Assembly: GCF_017639205.1 (NCBI RefSeq)
Contig: NZ_CP071139.1
Coordinates: 8,493,501-8,557,500, forward strand
Source: Streptomyces nojiriensis
GTDB lineage: Bacteria; Actinomycetota; Actinomycetes; Streptomycetales; Streptomycetaceae
Direction of reading: 5' to 3'
Length of the DNA: 64,000 bases
The notes under the pieces are model-generated. The model was not told the DNA's origin and made no database searches. It saw only the letters and a list, made by a program, of their open reading frames with translations. The translations under genes were made by a program, and so were the position numbers. Positions 16,471 to 24,639 of the stretch are shown piece by piece; positions within the stretch are counted from its first letter, which is position 1, and the number at the start of each line of letters is the position of its first letter.

Positions 16471-16911
16471 ATGCTGGAAGAGGCTTTGGCCGCGCTGGCG
16501 GTGGCGAGTGGTACTGCAGTGGTACAAGCCGCGGGTACCGACGCGTGGAACGGGTTCCAGGTGCGGGTGGCTCGCCTGTTCGGCCGTGGGGACGCCCATC
16601 GCGAGCGGGCGGAGCTGGAGCGACTCGGCCGGACGGCCGAGCTGTTGGCGGCGGCCGGTATGGAAGAGCCAGAGCAGGTGCGGATCCGTCAGGAGGTTTC
16701 CTGGCAGACCCGTTTCGAGACGCTGTTGGAGAGTCTGACTGCCGAGGAACGTGAACAGGTCGCCGCCGAGCTACGGAGCCTGCTCGCGGAGAAGACCGAA
16801 CACGGCCGGCGCGTCGGCGGGGTGGTGTCCGGCAACACCTTCCATGGCCCGACCGCAATTCAGGTCGGTGACCGAAATCGGCAGGACAACCACTTCGGTC
16901 CTGGGGCATGA
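16471..16911 (+). CDS. Small putative effector: helical membrane-active-like domain with C-terminal amyloid-like motif
   Basis: A 146-residue protein. Residues 1-25 are hydrophobic and small-residue rich ('ALAALAVASGTAVVQAAGTDAW'-type). 'FQVRVARLFGRG' follows, then charged helices to about residue 112. This resembles, from memory, the Bell-type N-terminal domains (bacterial analogues of fungal HeLo/HELL) common in Streptomyces. Residues 119-143 are a separate short motif containing 'SGNTFHGPTAIQVGD' and ending 'QDNHF'. It matches residues 4-25 of the next protein at 13 of 23 positions. By analogy with HET-s and bacterial NLR-associated amyloids, the motif would receive a folding template and the helical part would act on membranes. 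The stop overlaps the next start (ATGA). Function is inferred; the shared motif is seen directly. Confidence 0.72.
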   Translation: MLEEALAALAVASGTAVVQAAGTDAWNGFQVRVARLFGRGDAHRERAELERLGRTAELLAAAGMEEPEQVRIRQEVSWQTRFETLLESLTAEEREQVAAELRSLLAEKTEHGRRVGGVVSGNTFHGPTAIQVGDRNRQDNHFGPGA

Positions 16912-18956
16912 CCAGCAGTTCATCCTTTCACGGCCCTGGCGCGGTGCAGAGCGGTGACCACAATTTCCAGCACAACACCTTCGTTCTTCCCGACGCGGGT
17001 ATCGGCGTCCCGGTTGACGAGCCGCGCCCCGTGGTGCGGTGGACCGCGCAGGAGCTGGGCGTCCACCCTGCCATCACCGGTACCTCGGGGCCGACCGCCG
17101 ACGGTGCGTTCGTACTGCCGGAATACGTCGAACGCGAGCACGACGGGTGGCTGCGCGCCCGGTTGAACGAAGCGGCGGCCGGTCAGCGGACGGTCCTGGT
17201 CGTCGTGCGCGGAGAGTCGTGCACCGGCAAGACCCGTACCGCATTCGAGGGCGTGCGCAGCTGCTTGGCGGACTGGAACCTCATCTTCCCCAAGACGACC
17301 GCCAGCCTGCTCGCTGTGCTGCGCCCTCCCGCGCTCGCCGCGCGGACCGTGCTCTGGCTGAACGAGGCCCAGGAGTACTTCACCGGCCCCGACGGCGAGG
17401 CGGCGGCCGCCGCGCTCCGTACCCGGTTGGAGCACCCCGGGCCGGTCGTGATCATCGCGACCCTCTGGCCGACCCATCATCATGCCCTGACCGCAACCGC
17501 GGAATTCGGCACTGCCGACGTCCATCCGCAAACCAGGGCGCTCCTCGGGGCCGGCACACCCATCGACGTACCCGGATCTTTCCCCGCGCAGGTTGTGCGG
17601 AGCCTGGTGGACTGCCCGGACCCCTCAGTGGCCCTCGCGGCCCGGACCAGTCCCCATGGGACGGTCATCCAGACCCTGGCGGCCGGTCCGCAGCTCATCG
17701 ACCACTACGAGCAGGCCGTCGGGCGGCACGGCTGCTACGGCCGGGCGATCATCGCTGCGGCCATGGACGCCCGACGGCTCGGGCACGGCATCGTGCTGCC
17801 GGCCGAGCTGCTGCGAGCCGCCGCCCCCGGTTACCTCAGCGACGACCAGCGGGCCGCGGCCGCGGAAGACTGGTTCGCCGATGCCCTCGGCTACGCGCGA
17901 ACCAAGGTGAAGGGCGTCGTTGCGGCGCTGGAACCGGTTGCCGACCCGAACGGTATGGGAGCCCTCCCCGAGATGTACCGCCTGGCCGACTACCTCGACC
18001 ACCACGCCCGCCTCACCCGGCGATACGACTTCCCGCCCGACTCCTTCTGGACGGCGGCGCTGGGTGGTCGCACACCGGACCTGATGCGTCTGGCGGCTGC
18101 GGCCAGGTTCCGAAGCCGGTACCGAATCGCCGCGACTTTGTACCGGCGGGGCGCGGATGCCGGCGACTCCGGTGGTCTGCTGGAGCTGGCGGCGTTGCGC
18201 GGGCGGGTGGGGGACCTGGCTGGTGCGGAGCGGCTGTACCGGCAGGCTGCGGATGCCGGTGACTCCCGTGGCCTGCTGGAGCTCGCAGCGCTGCGTGCCC
18301 GGCACGGAGACCTGGCTGGTGCGGAGCGGTTGTACCGGCAGGCTGCAGAGGGCGGCGACTCCCGTGGTCTGCTGGAGCTGGCAGCGCTGCGCGTCCGGCA
18401 AGGGGACTTGGCTGGTGCGGAGCGGTTGTACCGGCAGGCTGCGGGCGCCGGCGCTCTGCTGGACCTCGCGGAGTTGCGACAGGTGTCGGGCGGCCTGGAC
18501 CGTGCTGCCCTGGAGTTCGAGCGGGACGCCGATGCCGACCGGACCGGGGTCCTGTTGGAGCTGGCCCGGCAGCGGGAGCAGGTCAATGATCTGGCGGGTG
18601 CCGAGAGCCTCTATCGGCTGGCCGCGTCCGCTGGTACTCCGTTGTTCAGGCAGCTGGTGTTCCTGCAGATGCGGAGCCGGGACGCTGAGCTCGTCGGCGT
18701 GGGGGCCGATGGGCAGAATGCCCCGCAGACTCCCGATCCTGGGCCCCTGTTGTGGTCGGCATTCCTGCGGAACCGGGGCGGTGACGCGGCGGGTGCCGAA
18801 CGGGCTGCCCTGCACGCCGCCAACGTCGGCGACCCCGGAGCCCTGCTGACCCTGGCGGCGTTGAAGGAGCGAGCCGGGGACCGGGACGGTGCTGCGGTGC
18901 TGCGTAGATTCGGGCTGGCGGCGGACGGTACCGCCGCCGGCCCGTGGGAGGTCTAG
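16908..18956 (+). CDS. STAND/NLR-like P-loop ATPase with N-terminal amyloid-like motif and TPR-like repeats
   Basis: A 682-residue protein in three parts. Residues 4-25 hold the motif shared with the upstream effector ('SFHGPGAVQSGDHNFQ', ending 'NTF'). Residues 95-400 are a P-loop ATPase: Walker A 'GESCTGKT' (102-109), Walker B-like 'TVLWLNEAQEYF' (147-158; the usual DD/DE is NE), and a sensor strand 'VVIIATLWPTHH'. From about residue 400 on there is an array of 32-residue TPR/Sel1-like repeats with consensus 'DLAGAERLYRQAADAGDS'. Three are nearly identical at DNA level. The order, nucleation motif-ATPase-repeats, is that of NLR immune receptors. It is coupled to the effector by ATGA and ends by sharing CTAG with the convergent kinase gene. 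Defence or self-recognition is inferred. Confidence 0.8.
   Translation: MTSSSSFHGPGAVQSGDHNFQHNTFVLPDAGIGVPVDEPRPVVRWTAQELGVHPAITGTSGPTADGAFVLPEYVEREHDGWLRARLNEAAAGQRTVLVVVRGESCTGKTRTAFEGVRSCLADWNLIFPKTTASLLAVLRPPALAARTVLWLNEAQEYFTGPDGEAAAAALRTRLEHPGPVVIIATLWPTHHHALTATAEFGTADVHPQTRALLGAGTPIDVPGSFPAQVVRSLVDCPDPSVALAARTSPHGTVIQTLAAGPQLIDHYEQAVGRHGCYGRAIIAAAMDARRLGHGIVLPAELLRAAAPGYLSDDQRAAAAEDWFADALGYARTKVKGVVAALEPVADPNGMGALPEMYRLADYLDHHARLTRRYDFPPDSFWTAALGGRTPDLMRLAAAARFRSRYRIAATLYRRGADAGDSGGLLELAALRGRVGDLAGAERLYRQAADAGDSRGLLELAALRARHGDLAGAERLYRQAAEGGDSRGLLELAALRVRQGDLAGAERLYRQAAGAGALLDLAELRQVSGGLDRAALEFERDADADRTGVLLELARQREQVNDLAGAESLYRLAASAGTPLFRQLVFLQMRSRDAELVGVGADGQNAPQTPDPGPLLWSAFLRNRGGDAAGAERAALHAANVGDPGALLTLAALKERAGDRDGAAVLRRFGLAADGTAAGPWEV
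18213..18449 (+). repeat. 96-bp direct repeats coding TPR-like units
   Basis: Unit starts (GAC of Asp in 'DLAGAERL') fall at 18213, 18309 and 18405, exactly 96 bp apart. The first two units differ at about 11 of 96 positions by eye; the third matches over its first ~40 bp. More diverged units flank them. Such internal identity implies recent duplication or ongoing gene conversion in the sensor domain. Confidence 0.88.
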
Positions 18957-21166
18957 GCCGTCTCCAGGGCGAACGCCAGCAGCGTGGAGTTGCCAGAGAC
19001 CCAGAGACGGTTGCCCGACACCACGGCGGCCCAGGAAGGCGCCTGCGCGCCTGCGACTTGGTACGAAAGGTGCCAGACCTGCTTGCCGTCGGCGAGGTTG
19101 TACGCGTACAGGCCGGGGTGGCTGCCGCCGTCGACACCGAGCAGCACCATGCCGGCCGGTGCCGCCAGCACCTGGGCCAGGCCCTTGCCGAGGTCGGGGG
19201 TGCGCCAGCGTTCCCGACCGTCGCGCAAGCCGTAGGCCACCAGAGGCCCGTTCCCAGCGGTGACTGTGCCCACCGGGGGAGCCGGGGTGGTCAGGAGCGT
19301 TCCGCCGAAGGGACTCAAGGTTTGCACGCCTGGTGTGTGTTGACGCCATAGGACGCTGCCGTCGGCTGAGTCCACGGCGGCGAAGGAGCCGCTCGCGCTG
19401 CTCTGCTTGAAGATCACCGTGCGGCCGTCACCACTGAGCAGGACCTCGCCCGCCAGCGTGACGTCCGTGATCTGATCACTGGGGTCCAGGCCGGTGGGGA
19501 CTGTCCAGAGCGCGTGGCCGTCCCTGAGCCGCAGGGCGGTCAGCTCCGCTGTGTCGTAGCGGAGCGCAACGGCAAGATCCGTGCTCGGGTTCCGGCCGAT
19601 GCCGAAGATCTCCGGGGCATGGCTCCACAACGGCTGGCCGGAGTGCGGATCCACAGCACGGACAATGCGGCGGAAGTCCGAGCCGCTCCGTGCGGGCACC
19701 ACGCACAGCAACACACCGCCGCATGGATGGATGATGGCGAGCGGCGCGGACTGGTGCCAGCGCAAGGTGCCCTTCTCGTCGAGGGCGTACAGTTCGCCGG
19801 TCTTCGTGGAGGTGACGTACGCCCATCCGTCGGCGCCCGCCCGGGCTGTGAGGTCGCTTTCGGTGGGCTGTGCGTCATCAGGCGGGGTGAAGTGCCAGCG
19901 GCTCGCCCCGGTGGCCACGTCGCGCGCGTGCAGGGCGCCGTCCACCTCGACGGCGTACACGGTGTGGCCGTCCGTCACAGAGGGAGCAGGACCGAACGGT
20001 TTGCTCTGCCACACCAGGTTCCCAGTGTCCGGGTCGAGGGCGGCCACGCCCGCCCCCTTCGTGTTCGAGACCAGCAGGCGCCCGCCAGCCCGCTGCCACA
20101 CTTTGGAGAAACCTTCGGGGAGCGGCTTTTGCCACAGCAGCCGGGGCGGGCGCGGTTCCCGCGACGGCCGGCCCCGATACGTCAGGTACCCGCCCACGCT
20201 CAGTGCGGTGGCAGCCCCGGCTGCCACTGCGAGTATCCGCCGTCTGCCCAACTGGGGGGCCGGCTCGCCACGCAGGGCGTCCCGTGCGGCCGTCTGCCGA
20301 TCGCGCAACTCGCGCGTCAAGGATTCCGGCAGCCAGCCGGCACTCGGCAGTGCGGTGGCGCCGAACATCGCAGCCACCTGGGGAAGCGTCGGTCGCTCTC
20401 TCGCTTCCTTCATGAGGCAGGCCGCGAGCGCCGGGCGCAGTTCCTCGGGCAACCCCGTCAGATCCGGCTCCCCGCGCGCGGAGCGGTACATCACGGTGTG
20501 GAGGGGACCGTCCCCGAAGGCGCCATGCCCGGTGGCGGCGAACACCAGGGTGGCTCCGAGCGAGAAGACGTCCCCCGCCGCGGTGCACGTGCGTCCGGCG
20601 AGCTGTTCGGGGGGCATGTAACCAGCGGTGCCGACCAGCCGGTCGGCACCAGTGAGTCCGGACCGGTCCACGGCACGGGAAATCCCGAAGTCGATGACGT
20701 AGGGGCCGTCCTCGGTGAGCAGCACGTTGGAGGGCTTCAGATCACGGTGCACCAGCCCGGCGGCGTGGATGGCGGCCAGCGCCTCGGTGAGCCCGGCAGC
20801 CAGCCTGTGCCAGGTCCGCTCCGGGAGAGGGCCGTGCGCGGTGACGGCTTCCTCCAGCGAGGGCGCGGGCAGGTAGGCAGTGGCCAGCCAGGGCTGCTCG
20901 GCATCGGGATCCGCGGACAGCACCGGGGCGGTGAACGCACCACTGACCTTGAGGACGGCTTCCGTCTCGGCGCGGAACCGTTCCCGGAAGCGGGGATCCC
21001 GGGCGTAGCTCTCTCGTACGACCTTCACCGCCACTGCCCGCCCGCCCGGCGTGGCTGCCAGATAGACGCGCCCCATGCCGCCGGACCCGAGTGGCCGGAT
21101 CACCCGGTACGGGCCGATGGTGTCCGGATGGGAGACCGCCGGTGGCAGGTGCGGCGGGGCCGTCAC
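18953..21166 (-). CDS. Membrane Ser/Thr protein kinase with PQQ-type beta-propeller sensor
   Basis: A 737-residue PASTA-less PknB-like kinase. The glycine loop is 'LGSGGMGRVY', catalytic Lys K48 in 'VAVKVV', 'HRDLKPSN' is at 140-147, DFG at 159-161, and 'GTAGYMPPEQ' at 179-188. All kinase residues are intact. One transmembrane segment follows 'LGRRRI' near residue 335. Then come outward-facing PQQ-like propeller blades ('DPDTGNLVWQS', 'LYALDEKGTLRWHQ', 'YNLADGKQVWHLS'). The propeller would sense a ligand or the envelope. Start GTG 21166 overlaps the stop of the upstream kinase (GTGA). The TAG stop shares CTAG with the convergent STAND gene. Confidence 0.9.
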   Translation of the reverse strand: MTAPPHLPPAVSHPDTIGPYRVIRPLGSGGMGRVYLAATPGGRAVAVKVVRESYARDPRFRERFRAETEAVLKVSGAFTAPVLSADPDAEQPWLATAYLPAPSLEEAVTAHGPLPERTWHRLAAGLTEALAAIHAAGLVHRDLKPSNVLLTEDGPYVIDFGISRAVDRSGLTGADRLVGTAGYMPPEQLAGRTCTAAGDVFSLGATLVFAATGHGAFGDGPLHTVMYRSARGEPDLTGLPEELRPALAACLMKEARERPTLPQVAAMFGATALPSAGWLPESLTRELRDRQTAARDALRGEPAPQLGRRRILAVAAGAATALSVGGYLTYRGRPSREPRPPRLLWQKPLPEGFSKVWQRAGGRLLVSNTKGAGVAALDPDTGNLVWQSKPFGPAPSVTDGHTVYAVEVDGALHARDVATGASRWHFTPPDDAQPTESDLTARAGADGWAYVTSTKTGELYALDEKGTLRWHQSAPLAIIHPCGGVLLCVVPARSGSDFRRIVRAVDPHSGQPLWSHAPEIFGIGRNPSTDLAVALRYDTAELTALRLRDGHALWTVPTGLDPSDQITDVTLAGEVLLSGDGRTVIFKQSSASGSFAAVDSADGSVLWRQHTPGVQTLSPFGGTLLTTPAPPVGTVTAGNGPLVAYGLRDGRERWRTPDLGKGLAQVLAAPAGMVLLGVDGGSHPGLYAYNLADGKQVWHLSYQVAGAQAPSWAAVVSGNRLWVSGNSTLLAFALETA

Positions 21167-23541
21167 CCGGCATCCGCGTGGTATGCCCGGATCCGCCCCG
21201 CGCCGCAGATGTACACCGTGGAACCGTGTACCGCCAGTGCCCAGCTTTCGAAGTCGGTCAGCATGTCGACGGCTGAGGGCACGAGGGGACTGGACGTCGG
21301 CAAGGGCGTGGGCGTTGGCGTGGCGGAGCCGGGCTGCTCCCGCAGCGCCCAGATCTGCTTGCCGTCCGAGGTGCGCAGCACCAGGCAGCCGGCCGTCCCG
21401 CCGTTCAGGGTCAGGCCTTTCGCGCCGAACCCCGTGGTGTTGAACAGAGCGGCGGTGACCTGGGCGGAGGCAGCGACGGAAGGCCCCATCCCGAACAGCG
21501 GGACGGGGCTGATCACGGTCCACTTGACCTGGCCGCTGTGCAGGTCAACGGCGTAGACGCGGCTGCTGTCACTGGTCAGGACCAGGTTGCCGGCCACCGT
21601 CGGGGGCGTGCCTGCAGTCATCGCCACGGCCCAGCGGCGCTGTCCGGTCTGCGCGTCGTACGCGGCCAAGCCGTTGGCGGCATTCAAGGTGATCAGCAGT
21701 CCGGGTGCTGCCACCATCGACGTGCGGAGGGCGCCGCTGCCCACCTGCATGAAGGGCGGAAGCTGACTGTTGGGATTGGGGGGGACCTCGGCGGTCCAAC
21801 GGGAGCTGCCGTCGGTCGCGTTCACGGCGTCCACCGTCAGGCCGGTGTCGGTCTCCCGCGTGTAATAGAACCCGTACTGGTCGGCGGCGAAGTACTTGTT
21901 GTAGAGGGAGACCGATGCAACGGGCCGTTGCCATCGGACGCCACCGTTCACCAGGTCGACGGCCACGATGAAGGCGCTCGGGGAGGGAGGCGGCAGTGTG
22001 GGCTGCGGGCTGCCGCCGACGCTGCCGGCCTGGAGGGAGATGGCCTGGAAATAGGCGGTGTCGCCATACGTCGACAGCAGCACGGCGGGTGAGAGGGACT
22101 TGCCCGTGTTGACCTTGGAGCCCGGCCGGGCCGTGGCCGGGTCCAGCCTCTCGAGGTAGTTGCGCCCGGCGGAGGACGGATCGGTGTCCATGCCCGAGGC
22201 GAGCAGGGAGCTGCCGGTCGTGCCCAGGATTCGTGTCCCGAAGGGAAGCGCGGTGTCGTCCTTCAGAGGGAGCGAGTCGGGCCCTGACCCGCACTTCCAG
22301 CGGACGGCGCCGGTCGTCGCGTCGAAGGCGGCGGCGGTGGTGGAGCCGTCACCGAGAATCACCGTCGAGTCGAACGGATAGAGCTTGGGCATGATGTCGC
22401 TGACGGGTATGGCGCTCGCCCACAGTGGCTTGGGCGCGTCGGTGAGTTTGAGGACCGGAGACGCAGTAGCGATGGGGGTGGCACCGGTCCGCTTCTTGCC
22501 ATCGCCGATGTTCGCCCAGACCAAGGCGCCCGCTCCACCCGCGACCGCCACCCCGAGGGCGGACAGCCCGCCGATCAGCACCCGTCGGCGGCCGGTGAGC
22601 TGCCGGACACCGGGCGGCCTGCCGGGCGGGGGCGGGACCACCGCCATGAGCTCGGCTTCCCGCGCCCGCACCTCCAGTTGCTCGCGCAGCGCCGGGGTCA
22701 GCAACGCCTCGGGATCGGACGGCGCGAGCTCGGCGAGCACCTGCTCCAGAGCCGGCCGCTGGGCCGGAGTCTTGTCCAGACAGCGCACCAGCAGCGGATG
22801 CAGGGCGGGCGGGACGCCATGAAGGTTCGGCTCGTCCGTCACCACGCGATGCAGGACCCCCTCGTCGCCCGGGCCGAACGGTCCCTCCCCGCAGGCCGCG
22901 TACACCAGCACCCCGGCGAGGGCGAAGACATCGCACGCCGGGTCGACCTCGCGGGAGGACACGATCTGCTCGGGGGCCATGAAGGCGGGAGAACCGACCA
23001 CCGTGCCGGTCCGGGTCAGCCGGGTCTCCTCCACCGCCTTGGTGATGCCGAAGTCGATCACTCTGGGACCGTCCGGGGCCAGCAGTACGTTGCCAGGCTG
23101 GAGGTCGCGGTGCACCAGTCCGGCCGCGTGGACCGCCTGCAACGCCTCGACCAGGCCGGTACCGAGCGCGCGCAGCGCCGGCTCCTGGAAGCTGCCGCAG
23201 TCGCGTACCGCCTGATCGAGCGTCGGCCCGGGAACGTACACCGTGGCCACCCAGGGCCGGGGCCCGTCGGTGTCGGCGTCGACGACCGGCACCGTGTACA
23301 CGCCGCTTACCCGACGGGCAGCCGCGACCTCCCGGCGGAAGCGGCTGCGGAACGCGGGGTCATCCGCATATTCCTCAGGCACCTGCTTGACCGCGACCAG
23401 TCGCCCCGAGCCCGCCCGGCAGAGGGACACCACCCCCATTCCGCCGGAACCGAGCTCACGCAGCACCACATACGGCCCGATCGTGGCCGGCGCCGCGTCG
23501 GGCCCGACTTCCTCATCAGCTGTTCCAACGTCCTTGACCAT
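21163..23541 (-). CDS. Membrane Ser/Thr kinase with propeller, altered catalytic loop
   Basis: A 792-residue paralogue of the downstream kinase with the same layout: kinase domain, basic 'TGRRRVLIGGL' stop-transfer, a transmembrane segment near residue 350, then PQQ-like repeats ('DATTGAVRWKCG', 'AYDAQTGQRRWAV', 'VDLHSGQVKW'). The glycine loop 'LGSGGMGVVSL', K52 and DFG (163-165) are normal. The catalytic loop reads 'HRDLQPGN' (144-151): Gln replaces the Lys that contacts the gamma-phosphate. Activity may be reduced. ATG 23541 has GGGG at about -8. Coupled to the next kinase by GTGA, so the pair may act as partners. Confidence 0.88.
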   Translation of the reverse strand: MVKDVGTADEEVGPDAAPATIGPYVVLRELGSGGMGVVSLCRAGSGRLVAVKQVPEEYADDPAFRSRFRREVAAARRVSGVYTVPVVDADTDGPRPWVATVYVPGPTLDQAVRDCGSFQEPALRALGTGLVEALQAVHAAGLVHRDLQPGNVLLAPDGPRVIDFGITKAVEETRLTRTGTVVGSPAFMAPEQIVSSREVDPACDVFALAGVLVYAACGEGPFGPGDEGVLHRVVTDEPNLHGVPPALHPLLVRCLDKTPAQRPALEQVLAELAPSDPEALLTPALREQLEVRAREAELMAVVPPPPGRPPGVRQLTGRRRVLIGGLSALGVAVAGGAGALVWANIGDGKKRTGATPIATASPVLKLTDAPKPLWASAIPVSDIMPKLYPFDSTVILGDGSTTAAAFDATTGAVRWKCGSGPDSLPLKDDTALPFGTRILGTTGSSLLASGMDTDPSSAGRNYLERLDPATARPGSKVNTGKSLSPAVLLSTYGDTAYFQAISLQAGSVGGSPQPTLPPPSPSAFIVAVDLVNGGVRWQRPVASVSLYNKYFAADQYGFYYTRETDTGLTVDAVNATDGSSRWTAEVPPNPNSQLPPFMQVGSGALRTSMVAAPGLLITLNAANGLAAYDAQTGQRRWAVAMTAGTPPTVAGNLVLTSDSSRVYAVDLHSGQVKWTVISPVPLFGMGPSVAASAQVTAALFNTTGFGAKGLTLNGGTAGCLVLRTSDGKQIWALREQPGSATPTPTPLPTSSPLVPSAVDMLTDFESWALAVHGSTVYICGAGRIRAYHADAG

Positions 23542-24639
23542 GTCAATCCCCCTGATTTCCTGGCCAGTCGGCGACTCAGCGTACGGATCTACGAACATTG
23601 GCGTACATGGAATGGTGAAGGCCGGCGGCGCAACCGGCGATGCGGGCTGCAATAGCGCCACTACCTCCACCTATGAGGGGCCCGCATCCGCAAGATGGCA
23701 GGTCATGGGGTCTGGCATGGCACGGGGGCGGGTGCTCACGCCGGTCGGTGGCGGCAACCACCCAAGCGCGGACCGGCTGCACCGGCGAGGACGCTGCCGG
23801 GCGGCCGGTGCTGCGATCCTGGCCTGGGTGAGCCCGCTGGTGGATACCGCGCTCGCCGCTGCCGATGTCGCCGCGGTCGTCTACGAAGTCGGCAATACCT
23901 TCGCCCGCCGCCATGTCCTGGCGGTTCAGAACACGATCCGAGCCGCCCGTGCCACGGCCGCCCCCGCGTGGGACGGAGCCCCGGCCACGACCGCATCGGC
24001 GGCCGTGAGCCCCTGTCGGGGGCCGGGCGAGCCGGACCCCTTCCGGGCGCGCGCGGGGCGCCCCGCTTGCCGAGAGCCGCGGGCGCACCGAAGTCGGCTG
24101 AAGCCGACACAGCCCGAACGGACCGCCGTTTCGGGCGGCCATGCATCTTGGGCGATGTCCTTGCCCGCTCGGCACAGCGGGGAGACCTCGATCCGGAGGA
24201 GACGGCCGACCAAGGCAGCACGGCCTGGCAGACTCGCGCCGCCGTCACGCGAATGCCCGGTGCCGCCCAGGCGCGGCGCTCTGGCGTGATGCTCGCTGGC
24301 GCACGCCCGGGTAGCACTTGGCCCTGGCAGCACCGCTCACCGCCGCCCCGGGACGGCACGGCGGCACCCGCGCCGACGGCTTCTGAGGGAGTTCACCCTG
24401 CCGAGGGAGGGTGATACCCATGGACGGCGCCGTCGACCCCGCGCCCGGCGCACCCCCGGATCGTGCTGTGTGGCAGTGGCGAAACCACTGCCGTCTCACG
24501 GGAGCGCTCGGTGGATCCCGGTCCCGGCCGCGGCGTGTACGCTCCCGCGGAACGATGCCCTCCGGCTCAGCGGAAAGGGCACGGTGTTCCGCGCCACCTC
24601 GGCCGTTCGAACACGGCCCCATCAGGGAGGTCCCACCGC
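23542..24639. other. 1.1-kb stretch without a convincing gene
   Basis: Many open frames cross this region on both strands, but none has a recognisable domain or good start. One plus-strand frame around 23827-24000 has less biased composition ('SPLVDTALAAADVAAVVYEV') and could be a decayed gene. A 9-bp inverted repeat (23639-23647 with 23680-23688) lies near the kinase promoter. The region probably combines the kinase promoter, a gene remnant and the leader of the sugar-binding-protein gene. Confidence 0.5.

Noticed and set aside
18213..18449. Possible CRISPR-like array from regular 96-bp spacing
   Set aside because: The repeats are contiguous, in frame and encode TPR-like units; there are no unique spacers and no cas genes.
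21163..23541. Calling the HRDLQP kinase a pseudokinase
   Set aside because: The ATP-binding Lys, catalytic Asp and DFG are all present, so loss of activity cannot be claimed from one substitution.
16471..23541. Treating the two propeller kinases as part of the effector/STAND operon
   Set aside because: They are on the opposite strand and converge on the ATPase gene; no shared promoter exists and tandem propeller kinases are common alone in Streptomyces.
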